Origin: Paratinospora sagittata
Lineage: Eukaryota > Streptophyta > Magnoliopsida > Ranunculales > Menispermaceae
Direction: 5' to 3'
Assembly (NCBI GenBank): GCA_035771175.1
Contig: CM069607.1
Span: 6,445,501-6,509,500, forward strand
Length of the DNA stretch: 64,000 bases
The first letter of the stretch is position 1, and each line of letters starts with the position of its first letter. Under the pieces are notes generated by a model. That model did not search any database, was not told the DNA's origin, and saw only the letters and a list, made by a program, of their open reading frames with translations. A program made the translations under genes and the position numbers. This document shows positions 24,301 to 36,148 of this stretch, piece after piece.

Positions 24301-25661
24301 AAAGATATAACTACTTGCAATATTACTATTGACTAACCCTTGATAGAGCGAAGTATGGGAAACGAATTTATGTAGTAGACCTCATGTAGTTGGAAAAATT
24401 TGTGAAATTGAGTTGAGAGTTATGAATTCCTATTTTACAATTATTTTGCAAATTGCTATTTCTTTCAAGTTTCAAACCCCTCGAAGTTCAACATACTTGC
24501 TTAAAGGCAAGTGATTAAAAGTCAAAAAAAAAAAAAAAAAAAAAAACCTAATCAAGTTATCCAACATCAAAAACTCAATCCCAAGGTCCTTGTTCATTCC
24601 CTTCTATCTTGTAGGTTTCCGAACTTTATTTAACCTTTGTAGAAACTATAACAATGAATCTCTATTTATACTAGAGGTTGAAGCTATAACAAAAGTTATG
24701 CTTAACTTTAAGGGAGCAAAAATTGCAAATCTATTCATTCTTTAATTGGTCAACATTTTTGAAAAATCCAAGAAAGACTCAGATTGAATATTTTGTGGTT
24801 ACAACGTATCTGAAAATAATGAAACTCTCAGTTCTCACTAGATAGAGCAGCCTACAGTAATGAATCAGAGAGGATTTTACAAAACACCTAACAAAAAAAA
24901 AAAAAAAAATTCTCTAAGAAGCCCAACAAATTCTGTCCAAACTGGCACAACAGAATTCAAAAGTCCCAAACATCACAAGAACAACAAAGAAAAAGGGTTT
25001 CGGTTTTACCTAATTGAGCTTAAAAATTCTAAAACAAATAATAGAGGTTTTGCAATTTCTTCATGGATACATTCTAGGAAAATGGACTAAGTAACTATAC
25101 TTGTATTCAAGATCAAATTATATTCAAAATCATCAATTCTATGCAACACAACCCAAGATTTTGTTTCGGCCCACAATGCAAGTAACATCGAATTAAAACA
25201 AACAAACAAAAAAAAGAAAAGAAAAAGAGAGAGATACCAAAAGCATAGACATCAATGTTCTTCAACCCCAAAACGCTCTTCTTCCTCAACCCAATTCCGA
25301 GCAACCGACGGTTGTCGCTCAAAACGGCCGGAAAAGAAGAACCAGTTTTTGATTCAACGACGGTTTCAGCCGTTGGATTACCGGCCAAAGACAGACAACC
25401 CCACAACGGAGAACACATATTGTTGTTGGGTCGGTAATGTGAGACGAAGAAATCCAAAGCTTTTTGAAGAAATGGGTCTCTCTGATTTCCGATTTTATCG
25501 GAAATGGCCAGACCAATTCCGATCCCGACGCCGGTGGCAGCTGCAACAAATGCGCCGGCGACGGCAGAAGAAGAAGAGAAGGAGCGAGTGGTGGAGGCAT
25601 TGGAGTGGCGAGGAAGCTTGGTGGGCTGAGAAAACAAGAAAGGGAAGCGAAGAGAAACCAT
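21348..25661 (-). CDS. Plastid fatty-acid-binding protein, chalcone-isomerase-like (FAP type)
   Basis: Four minus-strand exons: 25661-25238, 22852-22603, 22216-22125 and 21481-21348. The joins keep phase and give 299 residues ending in a TAG. Residues 1-32 are Ser/Thr/basic-rich like a transit peptide, and 33-54 form an Ala/Gly-rich hydrophobic stretch. The chalcone-isomerase fold starts near residue 103 (ESKTGSSFPAV). Members of this family in Arabidopsis bind plastid fatty acids and do not make flavanones. Arg126 (GLRKK) and Tyr139 (DVYAFG), 13 residues apart, fit the pair known to hold the fatty-acid carboxylate. The C-terminal part (FTSLFKDEYKIPRG, LLCRSVLDLYIGDNPFD) is typical of the family. 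Intron 1 is 2385 bp and contains a LINE relic. Which FAP paralogue this is cannot be decided from the sequence alone. Confidence 0.9.
23095..23860 (+). pseudogene. 5'-truncated L1-type LINE in intron 1 of the FAP gene
   Basis: On the opposite strand to the host gene, the sequence holds the zinc-binding region at the end of a plant LINE reverse transcriptase (wording like CQQEGDYVDHIFFHC near 23290-23345). It continues with the C-terminal stretch WPERNNRIF near 23505-23535 and NWNNCMYLG before the stop at 23681-23683. An A-rich end lies at about 23850-23860. Several frameshifts and stops show it is dead. Its antisense orientation within the intron probably limits interference with splicing. 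Confidence 0.75.
23861..25237. other. Rest of FAP intron 1
   Basis: Non-coding AT-rich sequence with a long A run near 24524-24546 and a GC-richer block at about 24185-24260 of unknown origin. No further gene is seen. Confidence 0.5.
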
Positions 25662-28095
25662 GTTTAGTTTAGAGTCTAAAAATTAGAAAGGAGAAAGAAG
25701 GGTCGGTTTTAGTTTGTAGTTTGTACCACAAATGTTCAAGGATCGAACGAACAGCCATGAATGTAACGACCCCACAAAGCTGCTGCTGCATCACAGCCGT
25801 TATGGCTCACAGGGCTGGTGGAATTGGAGGGTGGATTAGAAGGTTATTAGACTACAAAGGAAGGGGTAGTTTTGTTTTATGTTTTATTTTTATTATTTAA
25901 AAAAAACATTTTAGACATTTAAATTGCCCTTTATACTGTATAAAACATAACAATTTAAATAAAAAATAATTTTTATAATTAATAATATTGACAAATTGGA
26001 AAAATAGGATTTGTTTTTGAGTGGTGAATCATCGAAGGTAACAACGTCATTTTAACTCGAAAGTGAAGAAAACATATTTATGTATATAATTGACCACATG
26101 TAATTGAACAACGACCGAGTAGGATTGAGTGGAATCATCAAAGGCAACAATCATGACCTGTGGTACCATGACATTTCTCATGGAGGTTGGTCGAGAGACT
26201 TAAACACTACTATAAGTATGGCATCTATGATTTGGTTTGATGTTCAATCCTAACTCAAATCAAAAGTCATTAAGTTAGTGGTTTGTTCATCCATACCGAA
26301 CTAATTAATCAACTAAGCAACCCGAACCAAAATCGAACTAAATAGAAACGGCTTGATGGCTTGGTTTAGTTTGAGTTGATTGGTTTGAAAGTTTAAATAT
26401 ATATTTATCAAATGAGTCAAAATAATTAATTATGGAGATGAATATAAAGTAAATTTAATGTAGAATTCATAAATTTAACAATTGTTATTATTTAAGGCTA
26501 GTCCATGGACACGTGATTTGCACGTGAATAAAAAATAACTAAAAGTTATCAAAAAAATAAAAGATATTAAAAATTACTAAAAAAAAGAATAAAAATAGCT
26601 AAAAATAGCAAAAAAGAATAACTTTTAAAATAAATTTTATATTTACTAACATTACAAAAGAAATCTTTTAGCGCCTTATTACCATATTATTCATAAACGT
26701 AACTTTATATATAAATTTATTTGACAGTTTTATATTTAAAAAATTATGGGTAATTTAAAAATTTATAATAAAAGTAGCACATTATAAGTTATGAATTTTT
26801 GGCTTTCTAAATAGTATAGATGATAATAGAAATATTTATGGTAATGTTTTTATGATAAAAAAATCTTATATAAATTTTTTTAAAATATTTATACTTTTAC
26901 TTTTGAAGTCATTTTGTTTTGGTTTAGTTTGATTTTTAAATTCTCAATCATATTAAACAAAATGATCATAGTAATACTTTTTACAAACCCAATTCAAATT
27001 GATCTTATTCAAAAAATAAACTAAATCAAACCAAACTTAGTGATTTAGTTAGGTTTCATGGTTGAACCAATCAATTAATATCCCTAAAAGCAAATTGTAG
27101 TTGACAAAAAAAAGAAAAAAGAAAAAGAAAAGAAAAGAAAGGAAAAGATTCATTGTGAATACTCTTAAGTATTGGTATTACAAAACGATGCATTATTTAA
27201 TAAAATATTAGAATATTACATAAAAAAATCATAATTAAATACTTGATTGTAAGGGCTTGGGTTGGGTTGGGTCGGAGCCAAATCTCTTAACTTAATCCAA
27301 ACTAGTTTGGTTGATTTTTTTATTTTTGGAGTGCTAACATTAGGTGAGAGGATGCTGACACTAGGGCTAGAGGAAGTCGGGACTCCTCAGTAGGGCCAAG
27401 AAGACGAGCACAACGCGAGAGGCATAAAGGGTCCGGATGGAGACCATGCGAACCAACTACCATGGTCCCATTCCACTTTTTATTAGGGAGAAACTCTTAC
27501 TTATTTGCAAAGGGAGATAATAGAACTTTCGACTTTAAGTAAAAGAGCCTGAATGCACACTATTTGAGCTAACCAACATTTGTAACTAGTTTGAATTGGT
27601 TAGAGTTGACCAATCGGGTTGGTTTTAGGTTTTAGAATAATTAGACTACAAATTAACACAAACAGAAGGAGAATAAAGTAATAAAAAACATAAATAAAAA
27701 CTATGACAAAAAATTTTAATTTAGTTTCAAGTAATAAAGGCATCATTAATAAAATTAAAGTAATGATTAATATTAAAAAGAAATAAATTTTAGGAGCTTC
27801 ATTTTAATTATAATACAATAATATTATCTTGTAAAAATAATTATTAAAATTAATGATCAGTATGTGTATTTGGGTTGGATCGGGTTGAGCTAAGTGAACT
27901 TGGGGTCAAACCCAAACCCAACCCAAAAGTCAGGCTAAGAATTTGTTAAACTAATCCAACTCAAATATTACACCAACCCAACCTAATCGACAGATTTTTG
28001 TTTAATTTGGTGAGTTTAACTTACACCCCTATGTTGAGCCAATTTGTCTAGATGCATTATATTTGAAAAATGCTAACCCCACCCAAATGGTCCCT
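25662..28095. other. AT-rich spacer upstream of the FAP gene
   Basis: The first few hundred bases should hold the FAP promoter. The remainder is AT-rich, with repeated GGGTT/AACCC wording near 27245-27275 and 27880-27985 and a GC-richer block at about 27340-27480. No gene or clear transposon was recognised. Confidence 0.5.
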
Positions 28096-28110
28096 AAACC
28101 CATTTGAGTT
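28096..28110 (+). repeat. Left target-site duplication of a non-LTR insertion
   Basis: AAACCCATTTGAGTT here is repeated exactly at 28601-28615. Confidence 0.9.
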
Positions 28111-28600
28111 TTTTTTTTTTTTTTCAAAGATGCATTTTCATTAAAGATAAATCTCAAAGATTAGAGTATAACCTGTCAACAAATACAATTACAGATTCAA
28201 AAACAACGCAGGCACACGAAACTTGATATCATAGATCAGCAACGAGCTCAAGGGCTCGATGACAACAGGTGAACTGACCACAAGAGGGCATAACCCTCGC
28301 AACAACAGCCAAGCTGACAATAAAAGGATAATACCCTCACATCAAGAGGGCATAACCCCCACAGAAAAAAAAAACAAAGAGACAAACAAAAAAAACTTAA
28401 AACATCGACGCCACCAAAGTTAGCGGCGACGGATGAAAGTGAAAACAACGACAAAAAGAGCCGACATTGGTGGCATAGAAGAGCAAGGGGGTTGTGGTGG
28501 CGTAAAAGAGTGAGAAACGCCAACAGGAGCAACAAGTGGTAATAGCAGAGAAGAGCGAAAAACGACAACAAGAGTAGCGAGAAACTGCAACAAAAATAGG
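28111..28600 (-). mobile_element. Non-LTR retroelement or retrocopy insertion, minus orientation
   Basis: Exactly 490 bp lie between two perfect 15-bp repeats, and the left edge is a T14 run, i.e. a poly(A) tail on the minus strand. These are the marks of target-primed reverse transcription. The body has no RT coding; the minus strand is pyrimidine-rich and contains two similar blocks with GTTATGCCCTCTTG. The stretch before the tail reads TTTAATGAAAATGCATCTTTG, LINE-like. It could be a heavily 5'-truncated LINE or a processed transcript. Confidence 0.8.
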
Positions 28601-29088
28601 AAACCCATTTGAGTTGGCTAATGATAGGCGGGTCCGCAAAGAGCCAAACTGTGACGCCCCGAAAATTATTTCATCTAGCCCATAACTCAATTGCACTTTG
28701 CCCAAACTCTATGCGTTGCCTTGATATGTTTGGTGTTTGTTTGATGGTTGTTTAATGTTTGTATAGTTGATGCTTGATAATGTATATAAATATGTGTATC
28801 ATAAATTGTATATGGGTCATGTTAAATTAAAGTATAATGCATATGTTATTATTTATGCATGGGCCCATTAAACTATGAATTGATATGGGTTAGGATTGAT
28901 TGAATAAAAGGATAAATGAGAATGAAAATTTGGTGTATTAAATGGATTGGACATTTAAAATACATGGAAGCATGAAATTGGTTAAAGTACATGTGGTTGG
29001 TATGGGTAGTATGAGACCAACACATGTGAAGGTTGGTGCATGAAAGTGGACAAGTGTCCCATGCCCTCAAGGAAGGGCTAGAATGAGC

Positions 29089-29172
29089 GGAGGGAATCAA
29101 GGAGAGAATCAAGGAGGAAATCAAGGAGAGAATCAAGGAGAGAATCAAGGAGAGAATCAAGGAGGGAATTAA
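29089..29172 (+). repeat. 12-bp minisatellite, seven units, in the family-B LTR
   Basis: Seven units of GGAGAGAATCAA or a one- to two-base variant run without a gap. They are absent from the reverse copy near 8930, so the array grew in this lineage. Confidence 0.9.
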
Positions 29173-29345
29173 GGAAGTGCTAGAAAGAGGTGAGTGGAGA
29201 GAAAGGAAAGAAGAAGAGAAAGAATGAGAGAGTTGCAGGAGGAAGATCCCTGCAACATTTTCATCAAAGTGGTGGATCTTTGGAATATAAAGTCAGATTG
29301 AGCTCAAAATTTGTCACCAAGTTCGTAGCTTATGGTTATTTATTC

Positions 29346-29700
29346 TGATCGGTGGAGATCTTGATCAGAGGTTTCGTCTAAGAGATCTAACCTCTCAAAC
29401 AAAGCTGGTCGGAAAGTTTGGATTTCTCGCGCCGTTTTTCTCAAACTTCTAGATCTCCCTAATCTACCGTTGGATGGATATAAAATTTGGGTATGTGGTG
29501 TACAACCAATAGTTCTGAATTCTGAACGGTGGAGATCTTGATGTAGGGTTTCTTCTGAAAGATCTAACCTCTGAAACAAAGCTGGTTGGAGATTCTGGAT
29601 TTCTCGTGGTGTTTCGCTTAAACTTGTAGATCTCCTAAATCTACCGTTGGATGGATATAAAATTTGGGTATGTAGTTTATAACTGATATTTATGTATTAT
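29346..29700 (+). repeat. Direct repeat of about 177 bp within the LTR
   Basis: Two copies, starting near 29346 and 29523, share CGGTGGAGATCTTGAT, the 'AGATCTAACCTCT.AAACAAAG' stretch and ACCGTTGGATGGATATAAAA in the same order. A related stretch occurs once in the LTR at about 54960-55150. Confidence 0.8.
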
Positions 29701-30798
29701 GAACGGTAGAGATGTGTATTTGTTTAGTATTTTGTGTGATATAGTCATCTTAGTTTGAGTATTTGTAGTAGGAAAGGAGAAATTGTCTGATTAGAGACTT
29801 GTTCATCAAATATAGTAATCTTTTCGGTCCACCGTTGGATTGGGCTGATATTTGGACAGAAGGTTTGTATCGTCACATACTTCAATCTGTACGGTTGATT
29901 TTGTGATTACATATTTTTGTTGGTATATTGATACATCTGAACAGAATAGTAAATGAAGAATTGGTAGGGTTGCTTGTATTAGACCTAAATTTAGAATATG
30001 AACTTAGACCTTTCCAAATAGCTTGCATGTCAACTATGTTGACCTAGTTGTCATTGTTGATGAAACCATGATGCAAAATCAGTGATATACATGGCTGAAC
30101 ATGGTGACCTAGTGTAAATCGGCAATATGGCCTAAGTATGGAAAATTTCATATTTTAGGGATTTTGATGCTTTTGGCCTAAAATCATTGAATTGATGCAA
30201 CTTATGTTTAATTAAGCATGATTAGAGTTGATTATGCTACTGATTTGGTGGTTGTGACCATATCATGGGTTAGGCCTACTTGTGATCAAGTGACCAAATT
30301 TGGGCATGTTTATGCCTAAGGAATTGAAAATCAGTATTTTTGATTAATAGAATGATTTATGTATGAGAACTATGCATTAGAGGCCTAAGTCATGTGATTT
30401 GAGTTGAATGATGAGATTAGATGAGATTTAGGCCTATTGTTTATATGTGGGCTGATTAGGGTTGATGTGTAATGTCTATGTGATTGAGCATAGAAATTGA
30501 TGTATGATAGAATATTGATGTATGTTTCAGGATCTTGATTGGGTTGATTCGGTTTGGTGGTCGTGTGTGGTTAAATACTCTCGCGAGGCTTGGTTGTGAG
30601 TAAACTTCATTTATGATTATATCTTTTATGTCATCATATCACTTATATATTGTATGTTGAAAGCATGAATGTGTTCTAATGTTTTGAATGATGCATTGAT
30701 TTGAGAAAACCTTATGACTTTGGTTGGGCCCATCTATCTGGCTAATAGGGGGACTTAACCTTGTCATAGGAGGGTTTTAGGAAAGGACGATATTGGAG

Positions 30799-30893
30799 TC
30801 AACGGTACGGTGAAATAGACGTGCACTAGTAACCCAAAATAAACATGATTGGGATCAACGGTACGGTGAAATAGACGTGCACTAGTAACCCAA
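30799..30893 (+). repeat. 56-bp tandem duplication with a 38-bp identical core
   Basis: The core begins TCAACGGTACGGTG at 30799 and again at 30855 and is identical for about 38 bases. Confidence 0.9.
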
Positions 30894-31616
30894 TACATGT
30901 GGAATGTGGATCCAAATTGATAAGCTTTTACTTGCATCGAACTTATTATAAATGTTTGATATCTATATGTTATGAGCTTTTAATCATGCTACACATTGAC
31001 ATGCATACATGATATTTATTGATGAGTATTGATAGCATATTTGAATTATATTCACTGGGCACCGTTGGCTCACCCTCATTTTCCTCTTTTAGGTCTTCTG
31101 TCCCGAATAAGGGCAAAGAAGTAGTTATATCTTGAGGGCCTTGCCTGCGAGAGAATCCAAAGCCTCGATGTGAGTTGAGAGACATTTTGATTGAACTGTG
31201 TTTTAAATTATGAAGTATTATATTGTGGATTATGTAATTATAATACTTACCACATTGTAGTATGGGTGAGTTGGTATTTGTTAGATAGACCATGTGGGCA
31301 TATGACGATTTTTATTTGTACCCACAATTTTGGACTTTATGTGTATGTCAATTTTAATGGACTGTAGGGATTATGATTTTATTTATGGTTCATTTTTATG
31401 GACTATCTCTTGTCTTGGATGATTAATACGGTGGGTAGTTTTGTTTAGTAACTTTTGATATTATGTCGTTGTTTGAGATAAGGCTCGTAGGGTCTCAACC
31501 ACCTCACGGGAGTTGAGGAGTGGTCGGAGATGCCTACGCCGGGCGTCCCGTCCCGGCATTCCGCACGCCATTCCCTGAGGAGTTGGTGGTCCGGGGCCCG
31601 GGGTCGCCACACAAAC

Positions 31617-31798
31617 ACTCACTAATTTATTTTTAAAACGTTCATTTTATTAATTTTAATTAACTAAGTTTATTAAAAAAAATAATGTTACAAAAATATA
31701 TATTTTTATTTAAAACATAGTTTTTTTAAAAATATTTTTCTTTCCAGCAAATCTATTGATTATATATATAAAAAAACTTTGAAAAAGCATATAATCAT

Positions 31799-31852
<54 letters not shown>

Positions 31853-32200
31853 TACAAGATAACTTTTGGGTTTGGAATAAATAAATATTAACGTCTAATT
31901 TATTAGGGTTAATATTTAATCCTAGGTGTTAATATTTTAACCCTAAGGATTAATACTATTATTAACCCCTAACCCTAGGGGTTAATATTAACTCCTAGAG
32001 TTAATATTTCAACCTTAGGAATTATTATTATTATCAACCCTTAGTTTAATATATTAACTCCTAAGATTAATATTAATTCCTTTCTTTTTTATTTAAAAAG
32101 AACAAAAAAAGTAAAAAAAAAAAGAAGCAGAAAAGATAATTGTATCCTTTTTTAATTTTTTTTTTATATAATACACCATAAATACCAGAAGAATTTATCA
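31617..32200. repeat. Simple-sequence region
   Basis: An (AC)n(AT)n microsatellite lies at about 31803-31852. After it, 31880-32085 is built of loose variants of TTAACCCTAGG and its complement, giving many short palindromes. It is not a perfect telomere-type array. No gene is seen. Confidence 0.7.
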
Positions 32201-32359
32201 GAAATTTCAGGACGAAGATGGAATAGGAATAAGTAGGGTTTAGTTTGATTCAAGGAGTTGCTGGAAGATTTCAGCAAGAGATAATTGTTCCATTAGTCTA
32301 CCGAGAGCTTTGAGAAGACGATTTAATTCAGGATGAATTTCTTGTGGTAGTGAGGCGAT

Positions 32360-33000
32360 AAAAGTATGTTTCAGATCTGTCTTATCATAACCACCTCCAG
32401 CTCCACCTGCAGCTCCAATGGTTCCTCCTTGTTATCCAATTGGCTCATATGATCAAGATTTTCCTCCTCTTACTAGGATGACAGATCCTACACACCAGAC
32501 TACGACTGTCCATCTACATGTGAATGATAGAGGAATGATCCATCAGGTTGGAATGAATGTAGAGGAGGATCTTCGACCGGTTCATGAGTAGAAACAGGTT
32601 GTATTCTGAACCTGTTACTAGTGTGACTTGTCCCCTTCTGAAGAAACAAGCTGATGGTGCTGTCAAAATAACTTTTGATTCTCTAAAGCAATCCACAGAC
32701 AGTCTACCTGTTCACCATTGACTGTCAACAACAACAGGATATAAAATTTTTTGTTTGCCAATTCAATACTTCTTCAGCAGATGTTAGCGGCTTGGGACTC
32801 CCATCATTCTAGGCTGTGATCTCCCCGATAAAGATATTCTCTTTGGATTTGCGACCGTGCACTCCAAAATTGGTCTGCATTCATTTGTTTGCGTTCTCCT
32901 TTGATATGGTTCATTTTGGAATGGGACCATACGTAGTATCTTACAAAAATGGGTTAGGCAAAAAGACAATTTGATGTCAATTTTTAAAAGTGGGCCGGAT
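32360..33000 (+). pseudogene. Possible endogenous pararetrovirus-like relic
   Basis: One frame from about 32390 to 32590 has a Pro-rich stretch followed by DQDFPPLTRMTDP, a wording I associate with polyproteins of plant endogenous caulimovirus-like elements. Another frame near 32790-32850 contains ILGCD...LFGF, which could be the end of a retroviral-type protease domain. Stops and frame changes are frequent, and no RT, RNase H or movement domain is visible. The assignment rests on motif memory only; it could be another decayed gene. Confidence 0.3.
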
Positions 33001-35090
33001 ACAAGGATTGATAAATAGACAAACCCCCTTATATATTATAATAAAAATATAAACGATTGGTTAAGTAGTATAAAAGATTTTTGGGAAAGATACAATGTGC
33101 CTGCTTGCAATTTTATACTCACTAAATGTGGATGTATAGTTATGTTGGGAAAAAAGAAACTATGTTGCGGAAGTTGTATTAAAGGAAACCTTGTTGGTCA
33201 CGATCTGCATCAAATTGGAAATGCTTTGCAAATGATGAGGGATCAAACATTGATACTGCCATCCCCCCAAACCTTGTTGGTCACAGTTTTAAATCTAATA
33301 AAGGAAGCCCATTGTTTATTGGTTAATTCTAAAGTAAGAGTGAAATCAAGAAGAGGGTGAAGCTTGTGTTAAAGAGGGTCCCATATTATCTTTGAAAGCT
33401 TTGTGAAAGTGATAGAAGTTTAGAGCTTATATGAATGATGCAGTTGAGTTTTAGTTTTACCTTGTACATTCTCTTTCCGTCATTCTTTAATTTCTTTATC
33501 AAAGTTTTAAATTTGTGTTACTATTTAGAATAAGGTATTTTAATTCCTTTGAAGCACCTGTAAATTGATAGTAAATACATTATTTTTGCCTTTAGTTTTT
33601 TCCTTAGAGTTTAGAGTTTTCTACGTATATCTTCTTTCATTAGTTTTCCCCTAAATTTGAGGTTTACAGCATGTGTGTATATATATAGAAGAAATAATGT
33701 TAGTAGCTAATAATTAGTTGTATAATCAACTTTATCTCCATCTATCACTATACCTCATTCTCAGAGAGGTATTGGTTCTGCTCCTAATCTATTAATTTTC
33801 TTTACCTTTTAGGGTGACAAAAGTTGAACCTGAAACTTTTAAATTTCAAAACTATACCTTTTTACCAACTATACCAACTCACTATAACATATATTTTTGA
33901 ATTGTTGGTATGTTTTTTTTTGTCAGTGAATTGTGGGTCTTTTATCTTTATTGAATCTAAGGTTCTTTTGTTATTTATTAATGAAATCATGTCGGAGTTA
34001 AAATTTAATTGACATTGTTATATATTAGTAATACTTGAAATATATAGAAATAAAAAACATTTATTTTTTTATTGTAAGTTTAATATTATTTATTGCTAAC
34101 TTTATAAAGTTTGTCGTACATGTGTTATAATATAGGCCAAAGGAAAAAAGTGTGGAGGCACTTAAGGGGCGAGGTTCTCAAAAACAAAAGAAAAAGAAAT
34201 GATTAATGAAGTTCCTTAATTAGCTGAACTAGAGGTGGTCAAATGAGTAATACCCGATTAACACCCTTTTTAAATATATGTTATTGACATTGTCCTTAAG
34301 AATTTTTAGATCGTCTTGAATCACGTGTTGATACGTTATTCATTCAATAACTTTCGGGAGCAATGTAAATAAAATGTATTTGAAAAATATATTTTTAAAA
34401 TATTTTTACTAACAAAATTAAGAAAGTTAAGGAAACTAATTTCTCCAGAGGAGTTTGCTTTGTGTGTTAGTTGAGACTAGAGTGTAGGAAGCTAATTGCA
34501 AGGATGTTCGGAGCAGAAATATTGCTCCTTTATGGCCAATGGACGTCTAATTACGGTAAGTGGCAAACAAAATAGTAGAATTTCAATTGGGGGGTTGAGG
34601 ATAGGGTTGATGCTGTTAATTAAGATCAAACAATGGATATACAGGTGGATGAATGACTGAACCTGAAGGCCATGCAAAGATTTGGTGCATGTCCCCTGAA
34701 TCTTGATGGGGGGTTTCAAAACAGTGAGATAAAGTCATGGGAAGATTGGAGGGCTTCTAGCAATCGTTAATTCCATTGAAAGTTTTGGTGAGTATTCATA
34801 AATGTTGCAATTACTTATTTTATTTTTTTGGTTGCATTACAAACTTTTTTTTTTCTCTCTTTTGTGAACACTAGATCAGTGTCTAAGTTTACTTGGACTT
34901 ATTTATTTATATTAACAAAGGAGCAAGTTTTCTGGTGCTCAAAGCCAAATTAGGAACGAGATGGAGTTGGAGTCAATAGCCCATAGAGCTAAATACCCAT
35001 GTTAGGCCTATCTATGAGAAATAGTTAGTGTTATAAATCATTTGACCTAAATCTTATAACAATCAAATAAGGGTCTAACTGTATGTATCA
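33001..35090. other. Spacer without a recognised gene
   Basis: An 87-codon open frame at 33097-33360 is Cys-rich near its start but matches nothing I know and has no clear splice context. The rest is AT-rich. I would not call a gene here. Confidence 0.4.
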
Positions 35091-35103
35091 AACAAAGATA
35101 GAT

Positions 35104-35510
35104 AGTGTTACGCGGATTTGGATCTCTACTAGTACTGATATTGCTCTCAATTTAACTAGCTTTGAGTTCAAGTGTGGGGTTTTATTCCAAAAGGTCTTAG
35201 TACTAATGAATGTGAGATCCTAACTTTATATTTTATGTGATAAATATATTATATCCGATGTAGACTATTATTTTGGTCCACACATACCCAACAAATCTCT
35301 ACCTTGGACTGAAATGCAGCTTTCATCACAATCACACCGCACGATCCATGTCAGATCAACCGTCGTCATCATCTCGCGAAGAAACAACTCAAGGAACCAT
35401 CCGTGACCACAAGCATATGCGCATACTTCATCTTGATATACGTGCATCCCAACAGAACCATTGGCTCTGAGTGGCTTTCCATTGTAAACCTCCATTGATA
35501 GTGGATTGAG
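35104..35510 (+). repeat. Dispersed repeat of unknown class
   Basis: The first 80 bp resemble lipoxygenase intron 7. The following stretch (TCCGATGTAGACTATTATTTTGG..., then a GC-richer part to 35470) resembles a common plant repeat associated with retrotransposon ends. No protein domain is seen. Confidence 0.35.
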
Positions 35511-36148
35511 TGTTAGTGTACTCTGTGGACATAGCGATTTTTTTCTCGAACTATGTTAAATCTCGTCTCCGTATTTTCTCTTTGTGTGTGTTTGCGATTT
35601 CTTGGGTTTATTTCCTATCCAACAGATAGATATTAACACTCCTTTTTACGTGCATAATAACACGTGGATGAAAAGATTTGAACACGAGACCTTTAAAATA
35701 AAAACTATTATGATATTATATTAGACACTACTTGACATAAAAGTTAATAACTGTCAAATAAAGATCCAACTATGTATATCAAGTGAAGTACCCTAAAATG
35801 ATATACTTAATTAGCACTGATTCTTGACAAAACATGAGAAGTACCCTAAGATCTATATGAAATAATTCCAAAACTTTGAAGCTCTAGATGAAGAAAGTCA
35901 GAAATTGTCTATGATTGTAATTGGCATATTGACAAGCTGAACAGACGATAGTATTATTCTTTGAATGTAAAATTCAACAAAACTCCAATATTTTCGTAAC
36001 AGTATCAATTGAGGTATGCCCTAATAAAAAAGTGTCACGGGTTGATTGGAACAAGGTACATTTGATAGAAAGGAGAAGGTTTAACAGTAGAAATAAAAGA
36101 AGACCAAGAGGATACATTATTCTCAAAGGTCACGCGATTGCCGAGTGG
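35511..36148. other. Spacer
   Basis: AT-rich sequence with no gene, RNA or clear repeat identified. Confidence 0.5.

Larger units (their letters stand above)
28650..31611 (+). mobile_element. Solo LTR of gypsy family B
   Basis: A 2962-bp LTR starts TGTGACGCCCCG, ends GGTCGCCACA and is flanked by the perfect 5-bp duplication CAAAC (28645-28649 and 31612-31616). It inserted about 35 bp to the right of the non-LTR insertion. A diverged reverse copy is at 5281-5443 plus 7892-9055. It holds internal duplications (29089-29172, about 29346-29690 and 30799-30893), a donor-like GTGAGTA at 30596 and an acceptor-like TTTTAG ending at 31092. The GC-rich 3' end (31480-31611) differs from the other families. 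Confidence 0.88.

Noticed and set aside
28248..28705. Minus-strand Leu/Phe/Cys-rich open frames as a membrane protein
   Set aside because: Low-complexity translation of the pyrimidine-rich strand of the 490-bp insertion; they also run across its border.
29340..29579. Minus-strand frame with internal repeat (RLDLSEETLHQDLHRSE type)
   Set aside because: It is produced by the 177-bp direct repeat of a solo LTR.
31950..31990. Interstitial telomere repeat
   Set aside because: AACCCTA units are too few and irregular and occur in both orientations.
33097..33360. Cys-rich 87-codon frame as a small secreted peptide
   Set aside because: No signal peptide, no regular Cys spacing and no promoter or intron context; probably chance or part of a decayed relic.
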